This document shows positions 6,937 through 12,204 of a stretch of DNA of 12,204 nucleotides, piece by piece. Each line of letters starts with the position of its first letter. Within the stretch, counting starts at the first letter, position 1. Both the position numbers and the translations under genes were made by a program. The notes beneath the pieces were generated by a model. That model was not told the DNA's origin. It saw only the letters and a program-made list of their open reading frames with translations, and made no database searches. This stretch comes from Desulfovibrio sp. (GTDB taxonomy: Bacteria > Desulfobacterota > Desulfovibrionia > Desulfovibrionales > Desulfovibrionaceae), in contig JAIWOE010000117.1 of assembly GCA_020217165.1 (NCBI GenBank), positions 1-12,204 of the forward strand, given 5' to 3'.

Positions 6937-8169
6937 ATGCCTGTATCGCGTTGGACAAGTCTGGCCGCCTCCATGGCCATCCACCTGCTGGTGGTGTTGC
7001 TCGTGCTTTTTGGTCCGTCCATGAGCACGCCGCCGCCCTTTGACCCCAAAAACGTGGTCATGCTGGATATGGTGGGCGACCCCTCCAAGCCCGCCGGCCC
7101 GGATATCGACGGCAGGACTATGGCTGGCGACCCTTCCAAGCCTTCGGCGGCTCCGGCCAAGGTTGACCAGGGTGCGCCGCCGCCACCGCCCAAGGGCGAT
7201 CCCGACGCAGGCACCCCGGTCAAGGAACCCGAGCCCAAACCCGAGCCGCCCAAGCCGGATCCGCCTAAGCCTGAGCCAGCCAAGCCGGAACCGGCAAAGC
7301 CCGTGGAGCAGCCCAAACCCGAGCCGCCCAAGCCCGTGGAGCAGCCAAAGCCCACGCCGCCGGTGCCGGACAAGGCCACGCCCATTGCCGATAAAACCGA
7401 GCCCAAGAAGCCCGAGCCCAAGCCCGAGGACAAGAAGCCCGAGCCCAAAAAGCCGGACCCCAAACCGGCCACGGCGCAAAAGCCCCCGGCCAAGCCGGAC
7501 CCCAAGGCGGCAGACACGGCCAAGAAACCGGATGCCAAGGCCACGGAAACGACCAAGAAGCCTGACCCCAAGGCCACGGAAACGACCAAGAAGCCTGACC
7601 CCAAGGCCACGGAAGTTGCCAAAAAGCCCGATCCCATGGCTGGCCAGGGACAGCAGGGCACCAAACCCGGCGCCAAGGGCCAGGCCAAGGGCGACCCCAA
7701 CGCCAAGGCCCTTTCCGATGCCCTGCGCGAGGTAGCAGCCCAGGCCAAAACCGCGGAAGGCGATGCCGTGGGCGATGCCCTGGCCGAGCTGCAGGGAACA
7801 CGCTCCGGTACAGGCTTTGCCCGGGACGGCACCGGCGGCGCCGGCGGCGATGGTCGCGGCGGCGGGGGCGGCGTGTCTCCGGAGCTTGCCTATGCGCAGT
7901 ACGTGTCCCGCGTGGTCAAGGGCTTCTGGATGCTGCCGCCCACGGTGGATTCGCGCATGAACGTGCAGACCGAGGTGGTTGTTTCCATCGATGCCACGGG
8001 GAAAATTTACAATTTCCAGGTCAAGACGCCTTCTGGCCGCGGGGATTTCGATTCCTCGGCCCTGCAGGCCCTGACCAAGACCCAGCTGGAAGCGCAACTG
8101 ACGGCCCCGCCCACCCGGCGCAACATCACCTTCAGCATCACCTTTAACGCCCGGGAGCAGACGTCATGA
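6937..8169 (+). CDS. tolA: TolA, periplasm-spanning energy transducer of Tol-Pal
   Basis: 410-residue protein linking the TolQR motor to TolB-Pal. The N-terminal helix (about 8-27) carries the SxxxH signature of TolA/TonB (Ser12, His16), used to couple to the motor. A long Pro/Lys/Glu-rich linker (about 80-235) replaces the Ala-rich helical domain II of E. coli TolA and looks more like TonB. It includes three 11-residue repeats (196-228). A Gly-rich hinge (about 299-313) leads to the C-terminal TolA-III/TonB_C domain (about 316-406), with YAQYVSRVVKGFWMLPP and VVVSIDATGKI. The stop overlaps the next gene by ATGA. The ribosome site is weak, so translation may depend on tolR. By sequence alone TonB is an alternative, but position between tolR and tolB decides for TolA. 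Confidence 0.92.
   Translation: MPVSRWTSLAASMAIHLLVVLLVLFGPSMSTPPPFDPKNVVMLDMVGDPSKPAGPDIDGRTMAGDPSKPSAAPAKVDQGAPPPPPKGDPDAGTPVKEPEPKPEPPKPDPPKPEPAKPEPAKPVEQPKPEPPKPVEQPKPTPPVPDKATPIADKTEPKKPEPKPEDKKPEPKKPDPKPATAQKPPAKPDPKAADTAKKPDAKATETTKKPDPKATETTKKPDPKATEVAKKPDPMAGQGQQGTKPGAKGQAKGDPNAKALSDALREVAAQAKTAEGDAVGDALAELQGTRSGTGFARDGTGGAGGDGRGGGGGVSPELAYAQYVSRVVKGFWMLPPTVDSRMNVQTEVVVSIDATGKIYNFQVKTPSGRGDFDSSALQALTKTQLEAQLTAPPTRRNITFSITFNAREQTS
7522..7635 (+). repeat. 33-base tandem repeats in the tolA linker
   Basis: Three consecutive 33-base units (7522-7554, 7555-7587, 7588-7620) encode KKPDAKATETT, KKPDPKATETT and KKPDPKATEVA, followed by a partial fourth unit KKPDP. Units are nearly identical at DNA level; between the first and second half of the array, stretches of more than 25 bases match exactly. 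They lengthen the extended linker, and such identity could permit copy-number change by slippage. Confidence 0.9.
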
Positions 8170-8594
8170 ACCGCGTCCTTCCTGCAGCCGGGCGTGCAGG
8201 CTGGCTGATGGTGGTGGTGCTCCTCGCATTCAGTGGAACCGTCATGGCCCAGCCACCGGCCCCTGCTGATGAGGCCGCGGTGCCGGCCACGGCCGAAGAG
8301 ATGCAGGTGGCCTGGGCGGCGCAGATCTCCGAGCGCATCAAGCAGCACTGGAAGGTGCCCGGTGGTGTGGATCCGGCCGGTGTGGCGCTGGTGACGCGAG
8401 TGCGGCTGCAGTTCGATGCCAGCGGCGCCCTGACATCCTATGCCCTGTCGCGATCTTCCCAGCATGCGGCCTTTGACGAGGCCGCCCTCAACGCCGTGGC
8501 CCTGGGCACGGCTAATGCCCAGTTCGGCCCGTCCCCCACGCACGCAGCATTTTCGTTCAGCATAGATTTCAACTCCAAGGAGCAGCCGCGGTGA
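8166..8594 (+). CDS. Secreted stand-alone TolA-III/TonB C-terminal domain protein
   Basis: 142-residue protein with a signal peptide (hydrophobic about 12-24, likely cleavage after VMA at 28). A short Pro/Ala linker follows, then a single TonB_C/TolA-III-like domain (about 48-138). The domain shows AAQISERIKQHWKVP, a strand RVRLQFDASGALTSYAL, AAFDEAALNAVALGTA, and a final strand FSFSIDFNSKEQ. These parallel the last domain of the adjacent TolA, including its closing FSITFNAREQ. It lacks a membrane anchor and linker, so it should be free in the periplasm. Its ATG overlaps the tolA stop and its stop overlaps the tolB GTG, so it is locked between them. It may have arisen by duplication of TolA's terminal domain and could bind TolB or Pal, but that is inference. 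A degraded or diverged TolA paralogue is another reading. Confidence 0.82.
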   Translation: MNRVLPAAGRAGWLMVVVLLAFSGTVMAQPPAPADEAAVPATAEEMQVAWAAQISERIKQHWKVPGGVDPAGVALVTRVRLQFDASGALTSYALSRSSQHAAFDEAALNAVALGTANAQFGPSPTHAAFSFSIDFNSKEQPR

Positions 8595-9913
8595 GCGTCT
8601 CCCCCCTGTCCCACACCATCTTCTGCGTTCCGCATCGGCTGCGCCGGCTGGCAGTCGTGTTGCTGTTCGTGACGGCCGTGTGGCCCTCCCTGGGCTACGG
8701 ACAGACTGCCAACGGCATGATCAACGTCACCATCACCGGGTCTGGCCAGGGGAGGTTCAAGATGGCGTTGGCCCAGCCCATTGGCGGCGACCCGGCCATG
8801 GCTTCCCAATTGCAGGAACTGATGCGCCAGAACCTAGCCATCCTGCCCATCGTGGACCTGCTGCCCGATGCCGCCATCCTGGGGGGCACGGCCCTGAATG
8901 CTTACCAGGGTGATGCCATTGATTTCCACCGCTTCCAACTGGCCGGAGCCAACTATGTGGTGACCACCGGCTGGCCGGCTCCGGGCACGGTGGAATTGCG
9001 TATTTACGACGCCTTCAGCCGCGCCCTGCTGGTGGGTAAGCAGTTCACCGGCTTGGCCGCCGCCACCCTGCCCAAGGTAGCGGATCGATTCTGCGGCAGC
9101 TGGCTGGAATCCCTCCACCTTTCCGGTGATCTGTTCCGGGCGTCCCTGGCGTTCGTGGCAGCGGGCACCAACCGCAACGTCTTTGCCGCGCGACCAACCG
9201 GACGGGACAAGCGCCAGATTACCAACCTCAATGGCCAGTGCATGAGTCCGGCCTGGTCTCCCGATGCGCGCAGCATTGCCTTTACGCATTTGTCTAACCG
9301 TTACAACTCCCTGGGCGTGTGGTCCGGGGGGCAGGTGCGCACCCAGCGCTACCCCGGCAACCTGGTCATTGGTCCGTTTTACCTGGCCAGCGGGCAGCTG
9401 GTGGCCTCCATCGCCGTCAAGCCTTCCCCTGGCATCTACCTGCTGGGCAGCAATCTGCAGCCCGCGCAGACCCTGGTGGAAGACAATTCCATCAACACCT
9501 CCCCCCGGTTCGACCGCTCGGGCTCCCGCATGGTCTTCGTCTCCGACCGCTACGGCAGCCCGCAGATCATGCTTCGAGACGGGAGCGGCATCCGCCGGCT
9601 GACCACGGGGGGCTGGAATACGGATCCCACCATCAGCCCCGACGGCACCATGGTGGCCTTTACCCGCCAGACCGGCGGCGGGCACCGGCTGTTCCGCATC
9701 GATCTGACCACCGGGATGGAAACGCAGATCAGCTTCGGCCCAGGATCGGATGAACAGCCCGCGTTTTTGACAGACAGCTACTTTGTGGCCTTCACCTCCA
9801 GCCGTGCAGGTGCCAAGCAGTTGTACCTGACCACCAAGGACGGCCTGGAGCCCAAGCCCCTGCCCCTGGGCGGGGCCACGTTCCCGGCCTGGGGACTGAC
9901 GGAGGCTCCGTAA
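8591..9913 (+). CDS. tolB: TolB, periplasmic beta-propeller of Tol-Pal
   Basis: 440-residue periplasmic protein that binds Pal and TolA. The GTG start is supported by AAGGAG (8577-8582) with an 8-base spacer and by GTGA overlap with the upstream stop. A signal peptide covers about residues 1-37 (core AVVLLFVTAVWPSLG, probable cleavage near GYG/Q). The N-terminal alpha/beta domain runs to about 170. The six-bladed propeller follows, with repeats such as SPAWSPDARSIAFTHL, SPRFDRSGSRMVFVSDR, DPTISPDGTMVAFTR and QPAFLTDSYFVAFTSSR, each carrying the WSPDG-like turn of TolB. Length is close to E. coli TolB. The first residues of the mature protein should form the TolA-contacting segment. Confidence 0.96.
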   Translation: MSVSPLSHTIFCVPHRLRRLAVVLLFVTAVWPSLGYGQTANGMINVTITGSGQGRFKMALAQPIGGDPAMASQLQELMRQNLAILPIVDLLPDAAILGGTALNAYQGDAIDFHRFQLAGANYVVTTGWPAPGTVELRIYDAFSRALLVGKQFTGLAAATLPKVADRFCGSWLESLHLSGDLFRASLAFVAAGTNRNVFAARPTGRDKRQITNLNGQCMSPAWSPDARSIAFTHLSNRYNSLGVWSGGQVRTQRYPGNLVIGPFYLASGQLVASIAVKPSPGIYLLGSNLQPAQTLVEDNSINTSPRFDRSGSRMVFVSDRYGSPQIMLRDGSGIRRLTTGGWNTDPTISPDGTMVAFTRQTGGGHRLFRIDLTTGMETQISFGPGSDEQPAFLTDSYFVAFTSSRAGAKQLYLTTKDGLEPKPLPLGGATFPAWGLTEAP

Positions 9914-9943
9914 AGGCCACTGAGGCAAGGTAGTGAAAGGCTA

Positions 9944-9970
9944 TTGACTGATGAATCAAAGCGCTATACC
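9944..9970 (+). promoter_or_regulatory. Candidate internal promoter for pal
   Basis: In the 199-base tolB-pal gap, TTGACT (9944-9949; 5 of 6 matches) and TATACC (9965-9970; 4 of 6) are spaced by 15 bases, slightly short of optimal. The unusually long gap inside an otherwise tightly packed operon makes a separate pal promoter plausible, since the lipoprotein is needed in excess over the motor subunits. Confidence 0.37.
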
Positions 9971-10011
9971 ACTCGCCATCTTTTTGCGCTGCAGACGGCA
10001 CCTGCGTGCTG

Positions 10012-10025
10012 CGGGAACGTTCCCG
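10012..10025. promoter_or_regulatory. Perfect 14-base palindrome in the tolB-pal gap
   Basis: CGGGAACGTTCCCG is self-complementary. It lies about 40 bases after the candidate pal promoter and about 90 bases before the pal ATG, so it could be an operator or, less likely without a loop, a weak RNA structure. A second small hairpin, ACGCG-CATT-CGCGT (10086-10099), abuts the pal ribosome site. No regulator is recognised for either. Confidence 0.35.
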
Positions 10026-10112
10026 GCGCCAACTCGCCAACTGGCTGCTCTGCGCGAGGTCAATCTCAACCCCCCATTCATTTGGACGCGCATTCGCGTA
10101 GGAGGAAGGAAC

Positions 10113-10622
10113 ATGTCCGTAACCCGCATGTTGCAACTGGCTCTGCTTTGTGCTTTGGTGCTGGTGGCCGCCGTAGGCTGCAGCAAGAAGCCCATGACCG
10201 ATCCCGCCGGCGCTGGCGGCGGTGGCTACGACCCCGCCCTGGATGCCGCCCGTTCGCTGTCTGAAAGCGAACGGGTGATTCTGGATGAAAAGGTCTACTT
10301 TGCCTTTGACAGCTACGAGCTGAACGCCGCCGCCCAGGCCGTCCTGCAGCGCAAGGCCCAGCTCATCCGCAGCAAGCCCACCCTGAAGGTGCTCATCGAA
10401 GGCCACTGCGACGAGCGCGGCACCCAGGAATACAACATCGCCCTTGGCAACCGCCGCGCCCAGGCCGTCCAGCGCTACCTGATGAACATGGGCGTGCCAG
10501 CCATGCAGCTGGAAACCATCAGCTATGGTGAAGAACGCCCCGCCGCCATGGGCCACAACGAAAACGCCTGGGCGCAGAACCGTCGCGCCGAATTCAAGGC
10601 TGTCTGGGGCGCCATCCAGTAG
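10113..10622 (+). CDS. pal: Pal, peptidoglycan-associated outer-membrane lipoprotein
   Basis: 169-residue lipoprotein that ties the outer membrane to peptidoglycan and is the endpoint of the Tol system. The ATG at 10113 is chosen because a strong site, GGAGGAAGG, ends about 3 bases before it and a signal peptide follows directly. The in-frame extension upstream to 9951 has no such features. The signal ends in the lipobox AVGC (Cys23). A Gly-rich linker leads to the OmpA-like domain (about 58-165), with VYFAFDSYEL, the GHCDERGT element and YNIALGNRRAQAV. Asp100 and Arg115 correspond to the diaminopimelate-binding pair of OmpA (Asp271, Arg286). The C-terminal AWAQNRRAEF is characteristic of Pal. 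It is the last gene of the operon, followed by a strong terminator. Confidence 0.96.
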   Translation: MSVTRMLQLALLCALVLVAAVGCSKKPMTDPAGAGGGGYDPALDAARSLSESERVILDEKVYFAFDSYELNAAAQAVLQRKAQLIRSKPTLKVLIEGHCDERGTQEYNIALGNRRAQAVQRYLMNMGVPAMQLETISYGEERPAAMGHNENAWAQNRRAEFKAVWGAIQ

Positions 10623-10659
10623 ACATCGTGTCTGCTGAACATGCGCAGCGATTCATTCC

Positions 10660-10698
10660 GCGCTGCCGGGGCTGGCGGTCCCGGCAGCGCTTTTTTTT
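10660..10698 (+). terminator. Strong intrinsic terminator of the tol-pal operon
   Basis: A perfect 11-base-pair stem, GCGCTGCCGGG (10660-10670) with CCCGGCAGCGC (10680-10690), a 9-base loop and eight T (10691-10698). It begins 38 bases after the pal stop. There is no T tract on the other strand, so it does not serve the convergent nikR gene, for which I see no intrinsic terminator. Confidence 0.95.
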
Positions 10699-10730
10699 GC
10701 GCGGGGCGCATCACACGGCACGAGGTATCC

Positions 10731-11150
10731 CTACACGATATCCTTGCCCGTGGTGGTCAGGTTGAGCTTGCCGTGCTTGACGCCCTTGGTGGAGATGAGC
10801 TTCTGCCCCAGGGCCTGCACATCCTTGCCAGGACCTTTAAGGATGAGCACTTCCAGACAGTTGTCGTGATCCAGGTGGGCATGGATGGTGGAAATGATCA
10901 CATCGTGGTGATCATGCTGCAGTTCCGTCAGGCGCTGGGCAAGGTCGCTCTTGTGGTGATCGTAGACCAGGGTGAGGGTGCCAGCCACCACGTTGTCTGT
11001 GTCTTCCCATTCCTTTTGCACCAGCGTATTGCGAATGAGGTCCCGGATGGCTTCGGACCGTGTCTGGTAGCAGCGTTCCTCACAGAGCGCGTCAAACTTT
11101 TCCAGCAAGTCCGAATCCAGGGAAACGCCGAAACGGATGGTCTGTCCCAT
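10731..11150 (-). CDS. nikR: NikR, nickel-responsive ribbon-helix-helix regulator
   Basis: 139-residue transcriptional regulator that binds DNA when loaded with nickel and represses nickel uptake. The N-terminal ribbon-helix-helix (about 2-45) has [17 protein letters not shown] and [11 protein letters not shown]. The C-terminal ACT-like domain holds the square-planar nickel site. By alignment to E. coli NikR (His76, His87, His89, Cys95) the ligands are His79, His90, His92 and Cys98, in [20 protein letters not shown]. The start at 11150 is chosen over an upstream in-frame ATG because AAGGAT precedes it and it begins exactly at the conserved [12 protein letters not shown]. The gene is single, convergent with pal and isolated from pssA by a terminator. 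No nickel transporter or hydrogenase gene is in the window, so its targets lie elsewhere. No consensus NikR operator is evident upstream. Confidence 0.95.
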   Translation of the reverse strand: MGQTIRFGVSLDSDLLEKFDALCEERCYQTRSEAIRDLIRNTLVQKEWEDTDNVVAGTLTLVYDHHKSDLAQRLTELQHDHHDVIISTIHAHLDHDNCLEVLILKGPGKDVQALGQKLISTKGVKHGKLNLTTTGKDIV

Positions 11151-11173
11151 GCTGCATCCTTCACAAAAGTTAC

Positions 11174-11191
11174 GGTGTCGGGGGCGACGCC
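11174..11191. promoter_or_regulatory. Imperfect inverted repeat upstream of nikR
   Basis: GGTGTCG (11174-11180) and CGACGCC (11185-11191) are complementary across a GGGG centre, with one T-G wobble. The repeat is 23 bases before the nikR start, where an autoregulatory operator or a leader hairpin could sit. It does not resemble the published E. coli NikR site GTATGA-N16-TCATAC. Function unknown. Confidence 0.25.
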
Positions 11192-11246
11192 ATGGTCCAT
11201 TCGGGTGCCGGGGCATACGGTAGCATCAATCCGCACACGTTTCAGC

Positions 11247-11286
11247 AAAAAAAATCCGCCCGGCGTGCTACTGGCAAACCGGGCGG
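11247..11286 (-). terminator. Intrinsic terminator of pssA
   Basis: Read leftward, CCGCCCGG (11286-11279) pairs perfectly with CCGGGCGG (11263-11256) over a 15-base loop, followed by a run of eight T after one A (plus-strand A at 11247-11254). It lies 30 bases past the pssA stop, ends that transcript, and separates it from nikR, which therefore needs its own promoter in 11151-11246. Confidence 0.92.
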
Positions 11287-11316
11287 CAAGTAAGGATCGC
11301 GGAAACTGCAGATAGG

Positions 11317-12138
11317 TTACAGGGAAGTCCGCTCCTCCATGCTGCGCACGGAAGCCAGCAGGGCCGCCGTGGGCCCGGAGATGACATAGGCCATGACCAG
11401 GGAGAAGGACACCAGCCACGTCCGCATGCCCAGCAAATACGCCACACCGGCCACGGCCATGGTCCAACGTGCCGGATGCGCTCGTAGTTGGGCACGGATG
11501 AGGGCGGGATTCTTCAGGGAGAGATACGGCACCCGGCTGATCATCAGCAGGCCCAGCAGCAGGCACAGCACCAGGCAGAAGCCCGGCAGCAGCTGCGTCA
11601 CCTGCTCCCCGAGTTCAATGCTGTGCCAGAACAGGCACAGGGTAGCCAGGGCCAGGGCCGTGGAGGGGATGGGCAGCCCGGTAAAATGGGAGGATTTGCC
11701 CGTGCCGGACTGCTGCACGTTGAAACGCGCCAGGCGGTACACACCGCATGCCACGACTGCAAAGGCACCCAGGGCCCCCACCCTGCCGAAGGCATGCAGC
11801 TGCCATTTGAACAGCAGGATGGACGGCAACACGCCAAAGGCCACCACGTCCACCAGGGAATCCAGTTGTGCGCCCAGGGGGCTGGTGGATCGGGTCAGGC
11901 GGGCCAGGTTGCCATCAATGCCGTCCAGGAAAAAACACAACAGAATGGCCAGGGCGGCGTGCTCAAACCGGCCGTCCATGACCATCAAAATGCCGGCAAA
12001 GCCGCTGCACAGGCTGGTCATGGTCACCAGATTCGGCAGGTGGGCCAGCCATCCGGAAGCAGCAGGCTTGGGGCCGCCGCAGGCCGTGGGCCTCGGCTCC
12101 GTGGCCTGTCTTGGCTCGCGCGCGTTCATCTCGGGCAT
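11317..12138 (-). CDS. pssA: CDP-diacylglycerol-serine O-phosphatidyltransferase
   Basis: 273-residue inner-membrane enzyme that makes phosphatidylserine from CDP-diacylglycerol and L-serine, the first step toward phosphatidylethanolamine. The CDP-alcohol phosphatidyltransferase motif DGxxAR-x8-GxxxDxxxD is intact: LDGIDGNLAR (Asp72, Asp75, Arg80) then GAQLDSLVD (Asp93, Asp97). The later segments YRLARFNV (134-141) and FTGLPIPS (152-159) are characteristic of the Bacillus-type, multi-pass PssA rather than the E. coli phospholipase-D-like enzyme. About seven or eight hydrophobic helices are visible from residue 35 to the end, after a polar N-terminus of about 30 residues. The start has a strong GGGGGGAGG element just before it. 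The gene overlaps or nearly abuts the tail of an upstream leftward gene, commonly psd in this setting. It is followed by its own terminator. Confidence 0.95.
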   Translation of the reverse strand: MPEMNAREPRQATEPRPTACGGPKPAASGWLAHLPNLVTMTSLCSGFAGILMVMDGRFEHAALAILLCFFLDGIDGNLARLTRSTSPLGAQLDSLVDVVAFGVLPSILLFKWQLHAFGRVGALGAFAVVACGVYRLARFNVQQSGTGKSSHFTGLPIPSTALALATLCLFWHSIELGEQVTQLLPGFCLVLCLLLGLLMISRVPYLSLKNPALIRAQLRAHPARWTMAVAGVAYLLGMRTWLVSFSLVMAYVISGPTAALLASVRSMEERTSL

Positions 12139-12152
12139 GGCATCCTCCCCCC

Positions 12153-12203
12153 TTACCCAGTTGTCTCGTCACGTGCCGGGGCCGCCGTGGGCACCGCAAG
12201 CAC
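12153..12203 (-). CDS. C-terminal tail of the gene upstream of pssA, possibly psd
   Basis: At the right edge a leftward frame is open from the window end and stops at TAA (12155-12153), 14 bases before the pssA start; its stop adjoins the pssA ribosome site. The visible 16 residues, VLAVPTAAPARDETTG, look like a short strand followed by a polar C-terminal tail. Phosphatidylserine decarboxylase (psd) often precedes pssA and would act on its product, but the fragment is too short to identify. Another frame is also open for a few codons. Confidence 0.3.
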   Translation of the reverse strand: MLAVPTAAPARDETTG

Positions 12204-12204
12204 G

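Noticed and set aside
6412..8097. Long open frame opposite tolR-tolA, rich in Gly/Leu/Arg
   Set aside because: It is the antisense of the Pro/Lys-rich tolA linker. GC-rich low-complexity coding DNA leaves the opposite strand open; it has no ribosome site or family motif.
9951..10112. 54-residue N-terminal extension of Pal
   Set aside because: The strong ribosome site directly before ATG 10113 and the lipoprotein signal beginning there define the start. The extension would bury the signal peptide.
10894..10915. Inverted repeat ATGATCAC-N6-GTGATCAT with 8-base arms
   Set aside because: It lies inside nikR, over codons for the conserved His/Asp/Ile-rich nickel-site segment, and is explained by repeated His and Ile codons. 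No reason to call it an operator.
11197..11235. GTATGC half-site resembling E. coli NikR consensus
   Set aside because: No matching half-site lies 16 bases away on either side, so a single six-base match is not evidence for an operator.
1..12204. CRISPR arrays, tRNA or rRNA genes, insertion sequences, phage or defence genes
   Set aside because: I saw no regularly spaced repeats, no cloverleaf or rRNA sequence, no transposase-like frame and no terminal inverted repeats. The window appears to be core chromosomal DNA.

Overview
The window looks like a chromosomal segment from a high-GC Gram-negative bacterium, most likely a sulfate reducer of the Desulfovibrionaceae. That placement rests on base composition, the style of the Tol-Pal proteins, a NikR nickel regulator and a two-domain PhoB-like system; it is inference, because no rRNA or taxon-specific marker is present.

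Layout, left to right. (1) A leftward envelope-signalling operon: an OmpR/PhoB-type response regulator (2940-2212), a transmembrane histidine kinase overlapping it by ATGA (2212-143), and the first codons of a GT4-like glycosyltransferase running off the left edge. (2) A divergent rightward gene for a von Willebrand factor A lipoprotein (3118-4647). The shared intergenic region carries a tandem OmpR-family-like box. (3) A 275-base gap (4648-4922) with two intrinsic terminators, an inverted repeat and a possible 22-codon leader ORF. The leader's stop overlaps the start of the next gene. (4) A tightly packed rightward operon: Sir2-family deacylase, tolQ, tolR, tolA, an extra secreted TolA/TonB C-terminal-domain protein, tolB and pal. 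It closes with a very strong terminator at 10660-10698. (5) Two leftward genes: nikR, and pssA with its own terminator. At the right edge lies a short tail of the gene upstream of pssA, possibly psd.

How the parts fit: TolQ and TolR form the proton-driven inner-membrane motor and TolA spans the periplasm. TolB and the lipoprotein Pal link the outer membrane to peptidoglycan. The additional secreted TolA-domain-III-like protein, coupled by four-base overlaps between tolA and tolB, is the main departure from the standard Tol-Pal set. The second is the Sir2 deacylase at the head of the operon, coupled to tolQ by ATGA. ybgC and cpoB, often found in Tol-Pal loci, are not in the window. PssA makes phosphatidylserine, the precursor of phosphatidylethanolamine, so much of the window concerns the envelope. 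NikR is a separate metal-homeostasis function, and no nickel transporter is visible here.

The most unusual non-coding structure is just upstream of the Sir2 gene. A terminator hairpin is fully contained within a small Arg/Phe/His-rich ORF whose TGA overlaps the Sir2 ATG, and the Sir2 gene has no Shine-Dalgarno sequence of its own. This is compatible with a translation-coupled attenuator, but a chance ORF is not excluded.
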